Shown one piece after another: positions 35,269 through 48,912 of a DNA stretch of 64,000 nucleotides (position 1 is the first letter of the stretch; each line of letters begins with the position of its first letter). The stretch is from contig JAYKKI010000095.1 in assembly GCA_039881145.1 (NCBI GenBank), positions 7,988,501 through 8,052,500 on the forward strand, in the 5' to 3' direction. The position numbers and the translations under genes are program-made. This DNA comes from Druceiella hillmani (taxonomy: Eukaryota; Arthropoda; Insecta; Lepidoptera; Hepialidae). Below the pieces are notes generated by a model. That model searched no databases. It worked only from the letters and a program-made list of their open reading frames with translations, and was not told where the DNA came from.

Positions 35269-36112
35269 TTGGTTTTTATATGAATATATTGGAATGAAAA
35301 ATTGTATTATGTATATTCTGTTTCCTCTTTCTAGGGATTTAACAGTAAATAGGAGTTTTCCTTATTTGTTGGTTTCATTTTGGAATTGTTTATTTCTTGA
35401 ATATATATTTTATTATAACAATCAATAAATATAACTATATTCATCCAGTCAACTTTATAATTCCTTATTTAAAATTTATTATATCTATAATTATTTATAG
35501 GTGTATTAAAATAAACAACAATGAACGCTCAATAAATTTCAAAGGAATGCGACAAAGATAATGATGTTTGTGCCAATAATGACGTTTGTGTCGCATTTCA
35601 GTGAAATATCCGGCAAAAGTCTGAAGTATGAAAGAAGCCGCATGCTTGGTCAATTATCTATAAATACCATAAAGGTAATTGTGAAATGAGTAAAATTGGG
35701 AAATAAAGTATAGAAAACATTACTTTGATTCAATAAATAGTTCGCACAGCTTACCAATTTTATCTAGTGTATGAAAAGTAACAACAACTGTAGAAAAGAA
35801 AATAATTCAAAAGACGTTACAAAAAATAAACAATTTCATAAAACATGTTTGTTGTTTAAATTCACTAACTAATTTTTCTTTTGAGGAAACTTTACTCTTT
35901 TGACTAAACACATTTATATTGAAATATTTTTACTCTGCGCAAGATTTGAATTAAAATTGATCATTTTATTTCATTGTATTGTTATTATTATTACAAAAGT
36001 CAATTGTTACGACTATTTTTCTTAAAAACGCAAGTCATGTTAGAACTTATTCATCAGACCAGTGATCTTTGATAAAGAAAAAATGAAATATGTATATATA
36101 TATATATTTAAA

Positions 36113-36157
<45 letters not shown>

Positions 36158-37082
36158 TTTTGGGACCGGTTCAAGAGTGATACTTATCCAATAAAAAGTT
36201 TCGTTAATGTAAAAATACAAATTAAACTGTTGTAATTGTTTCTTTATCTGTAAAAAGAAATAGGTAGCTATAATAAATTGATTACAAAACGTGGGGAGAT
36301 TAGTAAATTTACGTGGAATTGTTTGTTACTATTGTTTTTCAACAATTATTTTTAAAAAATACAAATAACACAAATCTACCTTAGATATATCATGTCATAT
36401 ATAATCAAACTCGTCTTGTTTATGCACACGATCACTGCACAAAATAAAATTTTCTAATTCCAATAAACTTCATCTATGCTTGAAATATGTATATTGTTTT
36501 ACATCTAGAAAGAAGGATCTTAAATTCAGATACTTAGAATTTCAGTAACATTCAATAACTATTAATCGAAATTCAAAATATCCTGGGTCATTATGGTCCT
36601 ACCTAAATTGATTTTTACTTTTATTTCATCAGTTTATATATTCGTACTAGATTAACAATTATCCTATTATAAACTTAATCCATTTATCGTCGATGAAAAC
36701 TTGGTGTATCATTAGTGGGATTATTAGAAGTGGACCATAATGCACAGAATAGGGGCAACGGGAGCATTTTGATACAAGGGGTACACCGACAATATTTCAA
36801 TACTGACAAACGTAATACGTGTTGTGACATCACTAAAACATGCCTATACATGGGTGAGTACAACATTTGTTCCAGCACCGCCCACCAACTGACCATTGGG
36901 ATTTGACAGGGGTAGATATATTTTAGCACAAGCAAATTAAAAAAATATGTAAAGTGTAAAAATGATAAAGTCCTGTTTTACATTGGGTATTAAAGATCAA
37001 TTAATACCAAAGATAAATAATTCCAGCCAGTAATCAGGATTACATGTAATTGTTAAATAAATTCAAAGATTTTATCGATAAT
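35216..37082. other. Spacer between the inverted arms
   Basis: About 1.9 kb of single-copy sequence with (TA)n tracts at 35213..35260 and 36092..36154. A 250-bp open stretch near 36684-36935 is open on both strands but matches nothing I recognise. A CATGGGTGAGTAC donor-like string occurs at 36849. No gene is supported. Confidence 0.6.
36092..36154. repeat. (TA)n microsatellite in the spacer
   Basis: Two TA runs separated by TTTAAAG, total about 60 bases. Confidence 0.9.
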
Positions 37083-40000
37083 TATTAATTTTTTGAAAAT
37101 TTCCATTGGGGCACTTTGGTACTATAAGACATGGAGCTTATTGATATGCATCTGTGAGCTCTGTTAGTATACAAACGTAACAAAGTGCTTCCATATATAA
37201 TTACAAATGAAACCTCTGTAAATTTTAACTAGTTATTCTATTTTTTAAGAAATGCTGCGAACTAAGGCTAATAGAAAATATCAACCGGGAGGAGACCGTA
37301 AAAACTGTTGTATCTGAAGTAATACCGTATTAACAGTAGTAAAATACAATATGGGCTGTATTTGGAGCAAGTCTTGGATTTGGTTTATGAATGTGCAGAA
37401 TACTTAGAGTGTAAGTATTCTAACTTGTCTAAATATCCTTCATTATAATCAAGATAACACACATTTCCAGTCAATTAAGGGTAATAGGAGTGTGAATGAA
37501 AATTTGGAAGATGCTTGAGACAGTGTGAAAATTTTGAAGAATCTTATGTCCTGCTTGAAAATAAGACCACTAACATCATTTACTTGACGCTGCCAACTAA
37601 GGTTTTAATCAATCAGTAGACCCAGGTATTTAACTCTTGACACATGGAATTACTGTACTAATTAGCACTATTTCAGCAAATTATTCAGATTTTTGTATAT
37701 ATCTCTGTGTGTTTATTTTTTCACATTTCAATGTAAAATATGATTAGTTACTTTAATACCTGACGTGACATGAAATAGCCATATCAGAAGTGTCTTAAAA
37801 AGGTCTTTAAGAAACTAATAAATCTCTTTGCCAACATGTAAAAATTTACAATTCTTATTATTATAAATATGTAACTAAACAACTAAAAAGTGAAAGAAAT
37901 AAAAAAGTAAAAACCGCAATATAAGCAAATAATGTACAAAATGCGTACCTAAACCTACTAAATGGACTCAATTGGAAACCGTTTAGCCAACTTCCCAAAG
38001 GTTGATCAGACCATCTACAGAGTTCTGTACAACCTACACATTTGGTATAAAATAAGTAACATCAGACAGTTTATTGATGTTAAAAATACCATCATGTCTC
38101 TATTACTGATACATTTGTACAGTCCATTCACTGGTATATTCACTCTACAACCCATAGCTTACCGGTACAGTTGTCACTAAATATTTTATGCAAGCAAATA
38201 TCAAAATGGTCTCCTGCATTATGATAAAGAGTTTTAATTAATACATATAGAAATAACACGTCATCTAGGATTAATTACATGCAAACAATAACTCATTTTT
38301 ATTTTTATTGTTTTTATTTTATCTCAAAGCATACATCAAAAAGACAATAATGTGATTAATAGCATACATCAAATAGACAATAACATAACACATAAGTGCA
38401 AAATGACCAAACTGCATAAAAAGGGTCATTGTACAATGAAATAGTATTGGAATTGGTGTTTTTAATGTTATAATTTTAATGTGGATTGGTCAATTACAAG
38501 AAAAATGGATTATCGTCATAACTTTAATGCTATTTAAAAATTATTGGATGCCTACAAACAGTAGACTTTGGTCACAACATTTCTACATCAAAAACTTATA
38601 TGCTATTAAAAACCAACATTAATAGAAAAAGTCTGTGTTGAAATTAAAAAATTGACACTTACTCTTAAATCTTTAACATTTAAAAATTGCTGGTAAAAAG
38701 TCTGAGTTTTACGTGCACTTACAGTTAAGAACTTAAATGAACCATTTATTAATAATGATTGGGAAACTATCTGATTTATTCTAATAATTAGAGCAACCTT
38801 TATACGGATAAAAGTTGTTAGCCACAATTTGTAAACTTAAATATCTTTAAAATATTTAATTTAATTCTTGAAATTTTTGCCTCTAAATAAAATAAAGTTC
38901 TTTTAATAAATTCAATATGCGTGTTGTACTCTCTGATTCATTTTAATTTTCATTCTACAAGAACACAGTAAATGAAATGGAATATGTGTTAAATTAAAAA
39001 ATAATACAAAAGTAAAATTAAAAAATAATACAAAAATTAATAAGTACTTTCAATAATTTCAGTGAAGCATTTATATTATGAAATGTATTATGAAATAAAA
39101 GTTATAATTAAAAGAAAAATTACATATTTCTATATGATCCTGATTAATCCTTTATCGTTAATAGCGAGGGAGCCCATTCGCAACTGCTATATACTTGCTC
39201 ACCTATAATTACATTAGCCAAAATTTCATGTTTATAACTGTTTCTTTTACATATGTGTTTTCTTTGACTTTCCATATCTTTCATAAATTTTTGTTCCTCT
39301 GTTTTTATATATAGCGGAAAGGGAAATGACCACCAGTAGTATTGGTCATTTCTAAATAGTATTGTACATAAATTAAATGTCAGAAATAATTATTTAATTC
39401 ATTATAACTTGCCCCACATTATATTGATTAAACGGGTGAATTTAATATTGGGAAAAAGTCATAAGTGAAAAGCAATAAGAGCAGCACAAGATGGTGGTAG
39501 TATAATGGAAATATATTTTAACAGTTCGCACTGTGAATATATTTTTTTTGTAAATTTTATTGCTTTAGTTCAGTAAAACAATTTGCAAGAATTATATTAA
39601 ATATTTCCGAAATGGACACAATCAAGAATATCAACAAAAAGAGACCCCTGAATATATTACATCAGTGTTGCATACAGTGTCTAATATGTAATATGTTATT
39701 ATTATTTATTCCACTTGTAAATAAAATCTGGTTACGGTAGGTATTGTATTTTGGTTTTGGATTCCGTACACCAAAAGCAAATACGGAACCCTTACAAAAT
39801 CATTCACATATCAGTTTGTCTGTCTATCACAGCCGTTTTTCCCTGAAACTTAAAGTAGAATCGTACGTACAATTGAGCACAGTAATAAACAATTTTAACC
39901 AATACACATTTCAATAGCTAATGCTAATATCAATAGCTAAAATATTTATATTACGAAGGAGGGGCGGGGGGGGTGTGAATAAATTAAGTGGGTACTCAAA

Positions 40001-41116
40001 AAATGTTTTTCAATTGCCTCCACATATAAGTCCATAATATTTGGGGAATTGTTTGAAAAGGCTACTAAAAAAGGCTTGGAAAATATTTTTTGATAATATT
40101 AGTACATCTTCAGAGACATACCAAGAGATATGCAAAAAAATATCTCCCTTATTACGAAGAAATACATTTAGTATGAGTACATACTACAATTATGAAAAAG
40201 TAGTAATCTTTCAGATTGGGTGCTATGGTCTTAGGAAATCTATAGCGATTATCCTAGATCTTATCATTTTTGAAATATGCACCATGTCATTTAGCCTATC
40301 AAAGATATCATAAGTGATATATTTACTTTGTAAAAAATTAGTAATTGAAAATAGTTGAATAGAAATACTGTATACTCTTTAATGTTTATAAGCGCCTAAA
40401 CTAGTATGGACTCCTCATAGCACATGTTCTACTCATGCTTAACAGGTGTTTATTTTTCAGCTCTGTCAACATAATCAACGATAGTTTACCCCGAATCCAT
40501 TAAACATACCAGTCGTAGGTATGAGTTATTTGTTACTTTAAAGGCTTTATAGTTCGTATTAATTTTATTTATTTATTTGCATACTCTAATGTATACAATT
40601 AAACACATGGTGGACTTATTGCTACAAGAGCAATCTTTTACAGTTAACCAAAACACCACCAATCCAGCCCCATTAGATGAGCGGCTGGGGACTTGGTCCC
40701 CGCGATGCGCCTCCCTATCTAAGGACTTACGCCATGATATCAACCCAACACACTACGGTGACGACTTTTAGTCATTAAAATCTCTAATTATTATTCGTGT
40801 TCGATAATGCTGACAATTAGAGATGTTAATGATTACAATATATTACAAATAATATTGAAAAAATTGTGATCGAATGTTAATGATATTGCTCAAATTAAAT
40901 TCTCAATATTCAGTTATTTCATTATATTGATTGAATACTAAAAACAAAATAAAGTAAGTTCCAAAGAATTACCCGAAGCCGCTGGCCAGCACTAAAGAAC
41001 GACCATGCCGTCAAATAATCGATTCATTAACAGTTTGATACAGTTTAACTTGTAGACAGTTAAAAGAAAGTCCGGTAAAGTGGCGGATAAAGCCCACAAA
41101 AAGGCTGAAGCGATAT
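37083..41116 (-). repeat. Right arm of the large inverted duplication
   Basis: Reverse complement of 31215..35215, collinear throughout. Inner edge at CCATTGGGGCACTTTGGTA (about 37112); outer edge at AAAAAGGCTGAAGCGATAT (41098-41116). Right after the outer edge the sequence is unrelated to the left flank. It differs from the left arm by scattered substitutions and indels, such as CCCGG in place of CAT near 37290 and one missing 33-bp unit. The short open frames in it are not conserved in the other arm. Confidence 0.9.
40563..40775 (-). mobile_element. LINE/SINE 3' end, right-arm copy
   Basis: Inverted copy of 31555..31765, including the ATTTATTTATTTG tail at 40565-40580. Confidence 0.5.
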
Positions 41117-41330
41117 GTTGAAAATTGCTAGCATAAAAGTGAATCATAAAGATATGCTCTCTATTGAAACCGCAACACACTTTAATATTCCTGTACGTAT
41201 GATTGTAAATAAAGTTAAACTCTTGCAACTGAGGTGTGTAGGCGGTTAGCTGCGGCTAACAAAAGAAGAGGAAGCAAAAATTGTTCGCCTTTAAAATATT
41301 TGGATTTGCAGTTTATGATCTCTGGGTACT
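41117..41330 (+). pseudogene. Possible HTH (pipsqueak/pogo-type) transposase scrap
   Basis: Begins exactly where the right arm ends. The plus-strand frame gives ML, then KIASIKVNHKDMLSIETATH and FNIPVRMIVNKVK, followed after a stop by LTKEEEAKIV. Spacing of the small/hydrophobic residues resembles the HTH_psq start of pogo-like transposases, which is followed by an LT.EEE..IV segment in many insect copies. No DDE domain could be read downstream, so this is a weak call. Confidence 0.35.
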
Positions 41331-43668
41331 TAAAAAAACCCGGAGAAATGTCTTTATAATAATAAATCTCCTGGAAAATGGTGGACTAAAAATTGCTTAT
41401 GGTTCATAAGTCATACTCGATTATCCATTCTATGTGTAATATAAAAATGTCGCGCGTTTCTGTTAGGAGAGACGATTTAATAATGTTATGTAATTGAGAC
41501 ACGTTCCCTTTTCTAATGTATTAAATGACGTCGAAACCAATTTAAGGCGTGACGAACCTGATGCTTTAGAGTTTACATTTGAAAAGTGAATAATTTGCAA
41601 CTACTTACGAATCAGCCTAAAAGTAAACTGTTAGCACATACCATATAGGATTCTGTACGCTATATAGGAGTTCTATACGTCACATAGAAATAAAGATGAA
41701 CTATTAGCACATACCATATAGGATTCTATAAGCCCTATGAATTTTCATAGGACGTATAGAAATCCGAGCAAAGAATGGTCTGTGGGTTGCATAACGTAAT
41801 ATTGAAATTGAGTGGTGTGACTTCCATACTATAGAAAACTGGTTTAAAACAAAAAAAATCCCATGGGCTCAGACCGTGTTTGATTAAAAAGAAATCACTG
41901 GAAATAATTAATCCAGACACATTCACATTCACATAGTAACTCTGCCAGAAAAATATTGCGAAATTTTGCGATTGCTGAATGAATTAATTGAAGCGTTAAA
42001 GGAGAATCAAAAATAAATTATCGAGAATGGATATAAACCACTGATGTCAAAGGTGCTGCATTACAAAATGAATTTAAAAAACTATGTACATGAAACACAA
42101 AAATTTAAGGAAAATCTTATGCTAAATCCCATAATGAAGGTCAGAAACAAAAAAAAATTGTGGATATTAAATAACGTATATTAAAAAAACACACAGCTAA
42201 AGAAGAAAACAACAAAACCTGTTGAAAATATAATTAATAATTTCAAATTAAGCGATATGACTCACGTTGACAACGATTTAGATACTTTTTGTCTAAACTT
42301 GTCAAAGACAGGGTAAGAGGAATTTACTGAGTGAAAAAGATAGATATAGCATCATAAAATCAACAAAATAATTTTATCAACATGTTAATACAAGTAAACA
42401 TCTACACAAAGATTTTAAATCATTATTTAGACAAAGAAGGTGCCACTGAAAAAAAAACGAATCAAGTAAAAGACTAAATGTTCTACAATATAACAAAAAA
42501 AAATTAAATACATATTTTTGAAAGCTCTGTTATTAGTTCAGGCTTCTCTGAGGGATTCATCTGAGCGGGAAAGTTTTATAAATTCAGATGATTCAAATAG
42601 TCAAAATGAGAAAGAGAAAGAATCAAAAAAAGAAGAGTATCTGCGAATATAACGATTATAGAACTAAACTATGTTAGGATCCTAAAGCACAGTCAATTTT
42701 TTCTCAAAAGGAAATGGAAAACTATTTTCTGCCTCGTATAATCAAGTTTTCGCTTCCTGGCTTTCACCACTTTTCTGAGATGCAAAAATATAGTTTCTTT
42801 TATCGGTCGAAGATTCAACCGCCATATTAGAATCAGATATTGCAAAAGTTCTATGTGTAAATGAAGAATGCAGAGGATTTTTAAACTTCAAAGGCGTTGA
42901 TTTTGATAAAAATGAATTAACGTGATTTTAAAGCGAAGAGTTAAATATTAAAATTGAGATAAAGTGGTTTAAACTCATTTCGTAAAACTATAGAAAAACT
43001 AGGAAATTATATATTTGTCGTATATTATATTTGTTCTATTCCGAAAAATCACACAAACGATTTAATAAAACGAAAGTTTTATTCATTTAATCTGTTTATT
43101 TGGCAACCTTCTATGAAAAAGAGAAAAAACGATCGGTAACTTTATCTAGTTGATTTTCGTAGCGTTTAAAACTAATAGATTTGAAAATATTTATTAAAAC
43201 GTATATTACTATCCAGTTGTAAAACTAATTATCTTCTTACCTTACATATTTCTTCAATGAATTTCGTATAAAAGTTTGAAAAAGTTGTGCAATTTTTTTT
43301 GAAAATAAAATAATAAATTATTTCTTTTTGTTAAATAAATAATTATTTTTTTAAATGGAATTTTTTTCTTCATGTATTATCGTAGTACTATCTAAAATCG
43401 GATGAAATAGTATTTATTACTCAAAGTGTATACTTTAATTTATACATAATTAATCTCCAAAATATATACAAAGAATAAAAAAAATATTACGTATATCCGA
43501 AAAGTGGGAGTTTTTAAAAAATAATTATGAACTGTTGTTTTTTCACGGTGCGTTTTATGTGAGTTACGTCGAAAGAAAAAAAATGTTCTAGAGGATATTC
43601 ATATAAAATGGTATTTTTTTATTTACGAGCCTATTTTACTAGTTAACAAATTAAGCCTCTAAAAAGCT

Positions 43669-43670
<2 letters not shown>
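41331..43670. other. AT-rich gap, perhaps decayed transposon
   Basis: Several mid-length broken stretches with charged residues (for example 41940-42300 and 42530-42660) suggest old coding sequence, but no motif could be tied to a family. Between 41640 and 41760 the phrase ACATACCATATAGGATTCT occurs twice. Confidence 0.35.

Positions 43671-43753
<83 letters not shown>
43671..43753. repeat. (TA)n microsatellite
   Basis: About 80 bases of TA repeats with one CATA interruption. Confidence 0.95.
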
Positions 43754-43757
<4 letters not shown>

Positions 43758-44921
43758 CATATACGTACATATCTATAAAATAATGGTAAACATAACGAAC
43801 GAGCAGTAAAATTAGGATTACTTCTTAAATTGAAAGCGGCTTATTCATAGATTTTCAAATTGTAATTTTTTATCAAATTATGTCAAGTTTATGAGTTTTA
43901 AAATATGCCCGCCATAATTTTTTTTTGTATCTATGTAAAAAAAATTCTTTTTTAATTTTTTTATGACTGAAATCGTTTGTATGCTACCGTGAAAATATTG
44001 AATATTGCCAATGGTGAATCACATTTATTGCAAAACATCATCATCACATTTATTTGCAAAACAAATGAAATAATTTAATTATTGCAAACATTATAAGCAG
44101 CCACAAACGGACAATTTATTGAACTGCCGAAGCTCGAAACATCAACTTTGGTTAAAACATATTTTTGTTACTCTATCGTAAAATAAATCACATAAATTAT
44201 AATTACTTCGGAAATGAATACCACCCACTTTTCTTAGCGTACTTAAATATGTGTGAATTAAATTGACATAAATGGAGTGGGTTCGTAATGTTTCATAAAC
44301 GAAATAAGCGAAATTCTAAAATTCAGATTATCTTCATATATAATAAAATGTATATTGAAAAAAATTAGTTCGCTTATTTGTCCATTTACTTTTGACAGCT
44401 CACAGAAACAAACGTACAATTTCAAAATGATCGGCGTGTGATTTAAATATTTTATTTATACAATTTAGCCGTCGCAACAACACAGTGAAATAAACTAATA
44501 CGATATTACATATATTTTGCTGCAACTACAACAGATCATCCAAATGCGCCTTCTAAAAAAGCAAAGTATTAGAGATTGGCATTTAATCTTTAAAAATACA
44601 TGCAACCAAATATACTAAAACTGCTCAAAATGCAGGGGCTTCATTTTCATCTGCAAATGGTATATTCTAATCGATAAAATTGTGTCAATGTATTTAGTCG
44701 ATCATGAAAATTCCAGCAAAATATTTCAGCTGAAACTTACTACAAGAAATGTCTAAGGAATTATTTATTTAGAGATTAAAATTATGCCACTGTCTCTTGA
44801 TGCTATATTTTTAAAAACACGAATCCATTAAAATTAATTAATTTCATATCGATCGAATCTTTCATCAGACATTTATAACGTAATTAATAACATTTAATAT
44901 TGTAGGAAATGGAATGTGAAA
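43754..44921. other. 5' flank of the gustatory receptor gene
   Basis: AT-rich, no coding signal. TTTAATATTGTAG just before 44906 resembles a splice acceptor, so an upstream non-coding exon is possible. Confidence 0.4.
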
Positions 44922-47900
44922 ATGTCAACTAACAAATTATACCTAATAGGTTCTAATCGATTTTTTATCAATTATTTCATTAGTTTATTACACGTCTACT
45001 TACAGTCACCTATCTTGCACGACGAAATGGAAAAGAGAGCAAATATTATTGAAAATTCGATTGGGACCATACTCACTGCCCAATCAATGCTAGGAATTAA
45101 TAGAACTTCTAATAGAAATGACGAAAGATTATTCTGTGCTAAACTTAAAAAGATCTATAGCTTGGTGATTCTTTTTTTCATATTTTTTGTCTATTTCAAA
45201 AATGCGTCTAGACTCGTATCGTTAATGTATTCTAATACAACGATGGGTGTTAATTATTTTCTGAGTTTCATAATCATGTGTTTTCTTGTCACATTCGACA
45301 TCGCATGGCTTAAGAACGAATTCTCTGAGTGGCTTAGTACTTTCGATGGTCTTTCCGCCTATTACAGCGAGTATTTCAAAACTAGGTGCATAAATGAAAT
45401 TAAATTAATAACCAGGATCGGGACCTTTTTTGTGATCTTCTATATCATTTTAATAAGCTTGTTATATCACACATCACTATTGGATTTTGATTTTATAATT
45501 CTACTTGCTCATTTTTCTGCAATGGCAAGTAGCCTCGAAATGGTGTTGATGTGTTTACTGCGGAAGATTCTCACTGATATGTTAAAAATGATAAACGTCT
45601 ATTTAAAACGCGCCAGAGAGCAATTATTACTGAATGCTAGATCCAACGTCGACATACTGCTCAATAATTCATTTAACGGAAACATTTATATTGACCTCAC
45701 AATTGATACAAAATGTATGTCTGCCCTACCAGATACTGTCATCATTCTTTCAAATTTGTGCAGTAAATTAAATAAAATGTTTAATTTCCAGGTAACACTT
45801 CGTACTTTCTTTTTCTCTTCTTTTTAGCGTATCCTTATTTACTTAGATTAATTTTAAATATTGTTATTAAATATTTCAGATGATGCATTATATGATCACT
45901 ATCTTCTCATTTTCGATGTTTGGTATTCAGAATGCCGTAAACTTATACAAGAAAGGAGTAAGTGCTATATATACATCTGTGCTTTTATAAAACTGTAACA
46001 TAAGATTGTACATTAAAGATGTTTTTGAATCAAGTAAAAATATATATGTCAATTAGGCTTTTGTGAAACCAAATGCATTTAAACTATTTTAACCATTTGG
46101 ATGCCAATTTCACTGGAGTAATTATATAGCGTTTAAATTAAAATTTGTGCTACCTTATGTCCCTTTCGAACATTTGCACACGGACGTTTTGTTTGTTTTT
46201 TTATTTATCTTTTGTTCGAGCTTCATAAAAAACTACTAAACGATTTGAATTTAAGTTAGAGTCCGAAAATCACCGCGTAAGAAATTGTGGCCAAACGCTT
46301 GTTTTCAATTCATTCTTATTACTATTTAATCACGGTCAAGCTTTAAAATTGTTATTTCTTATATGATACTCTTTCGTTAGTGTCACGTATATTTCAAATG
46401 TTCTTTGATACGAAAAAAGATAGTTTGGTTAAAATTTGATAATTAACGACAACAAAAATGCAGTAGTTAAATTTTGAAATATAATTCTATTAATCGATTA
46501 TTTTTAGTGTTTTTGAAGTGAAAAATAATTGCCACGGTAGAGTAAGTTTGTATGTGACCAATGATATCCAAAAGTAAAATTGTACGATAATTGTTCAACA
46601 AAGAATGGATAAAGTTGAATGAAGTACGTAGGACGGGGGAAATAGATGTGACAAAAGGGGAGTGATGAAAGAAAAAGAGAGATAGATGGTTGTGTAGACT
46701 GACAATGACACATGCAAAGAAAATGAAAAACAGCAAGTAGTTTCATTTGTAACGTACGTGGCGATCACGTAACCTTCTTTATCTCTCAGCCTATTTACAT
46801 CTTCACATCATTACGTATCTAAGCAACATTCTTCTTTTTCTTAATTGGGTATTTGACTGATTTTTTTTATTTCATTAATCATAATTTCAAGGTACAAGTT
46901 GATGAAGAGTGAAATTTTTTTTAATAATCTTAAAAATTAACCGAGTTATAAAAGTTTAAATTTAAACTTTGGAGAAGAACGGCGTCTGTTGTGTCGTGAG
47001 ATCATTTTTAATATTGCACATTATATTCTACGAGAGGAAATACACAAGGGATATACACAACTCTATCCGTATCTTCAAATTTTGGTTTTTAATTAACTTA
47101 TATTTCGCAATATTGTACGAAAAATATCAAAATTTAGAATGAGTCAACTACCGTATTAATATTGTTCTTCCATTTTACTAACACATATTAATATACTTTT
47201 TTAATTTGTTTCGCTACCTCTTATTGGATCATCCATGTTCTTTTCTTTCGTTTCTCCCATGTAGAACCTTTTGTCAGTTCCTACCTATTCTTTTTCTGAG
47301 ATTGTATTTAATGTAGTTTAACTTCTTACTTCTGCGGGTCAAATCATTTTAACATTTGTCACATTTTTTTTCAAAATGGAATTTCCTTTGATTGTATGTA
47401 TTTATAATTTCATCACGTAAAGTTTTTTCACATATATTTTACGAAACTCATTTTATTTATTTTTAATAACCATATTTGGGAAGGCAAGTAAATAATAAGC
47501 ATTTCGTAAGAAATTTTTGTAACTATACTTCAGTTTATTGTAACCAATAATGGACGTATGCACCATTATTACGCATCTTTATTTATTTGGCAAAGAACGG
47601 ATAGCATCAAAATAGACACTTGCAGGTTATGGATTGAAAATTTCGTTAACGAATTCTCAAAGAAAATTCTCGCCATGAAAGTTATTTTCGCGTAAAAAGT
47701 AACGTTTTAATGACCTATATAAATAAATAAAAGTTGGACGGCGCCAGTGTGGGGAATAAGGGGACTGTGGGATCATTTTATTCGAGTAATACTTGCAATA
47801 TGCAGACGGGTATTCACACGAGGTCTAAAAATTTTGTCACATCGTGAACGTTTCCAATGGAGTTCAAGTTCCAAACTTTGAAGCGGACTAGTGTACAATA

Positions 47901-48303
47901 TTACGGTAATAGTTGTAGCGTTATGAGGTATTTTTCAACATAAGACTCTATTAATACCCCATATATCAACTGATTTAATATTTTGGTGATGAGATTAATT
48001 TTTTAATACCTTTTCGATCAATTTAAAAAAAAAAGAAAAAAGAAAATATAAATATCTGTCTGGATGAAAATTAAGTTGATCCTAGCTCAACTATCCAAAT
48101 ACAATATTTGTAGACTTTGTTTAATTCTTGTTAATGTTTCTCCACTGTACCTTGATGACATTCAAGTCAAGTAAACAAAACCCCAGTTGAAACTCCGTAA
48201 TCTCATTCAGTTAGAGCTTTTAATTTGTCAATATTAACCGGGATTGGACTCACAATGTGTAATCGTGGCTGAAATTATCGTAAGGAATCACTGAAACTTT
48301 CAC

Positions 48304-48369
<66 letters not shown>

Positions 48370-48875
48370 TACATTAGGTTCCTGACGTAGAAGGACCCTA
48401 CAGATATTCGTAAAATAAACAGTGAAGTACATGGATTTTGAGGTCATCCACATTTCTTTAAAACTATATATGAGATTGAAGAACGCCGTGCGCTTTTTAT
48501 ACACACTCGATCATCTCGAATGTTTTTGAATGTTTTTTAAAAATTCTATATATTCCTTTGAAAACTTTGATTATGGATTAGTCAGTCTGATAAAAATTTA
48601 CAAGGAACGTGAGAAATCGGACATAAAATCGTGTTTTAATTACAACTATGTTTACTTACGAAAATATATAGTCAACTTCAAAGACGAAATTTATAACCCA
48701 GTCTAGCGATTTTGTCACTTTCAAATACCTCAAAAATAATAATTTTTTGCCCTAAACGACATTCCATTTTTAATTTCGTCTTTACTCACCGATTACTCAA
48801 TTGCAAACTGACTAGAAGTTCGAGTGCCGCACTCTTTATATACCCTACAAGAAATAGTCTAGAATCTTCTGTGAC

Positions 48876-48912
<37 letters not shown>

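Noticed and set aside
40041..40313. 90-codon plus-strand frame in the right arm
   Set aside because: The corresponding sequence in the left arm does not keep the frame, and no domain is recognisable.
31215..41116. Inverted arms as an assembly or read-hairpin artefact
   Set aside because: The arms differ by substitutions, indels and tandem copy number and enclose a unique spacer, which a mirror artefact would not produce. Long reads would settle it.
48250..48504. Open frames with long YIYIYI runs (also 54253..54450, 48712..48936, 12643..12831)
   Set aside because: They are translations of (TA)n microsatellites, which lack stops in some frames; no real protein.
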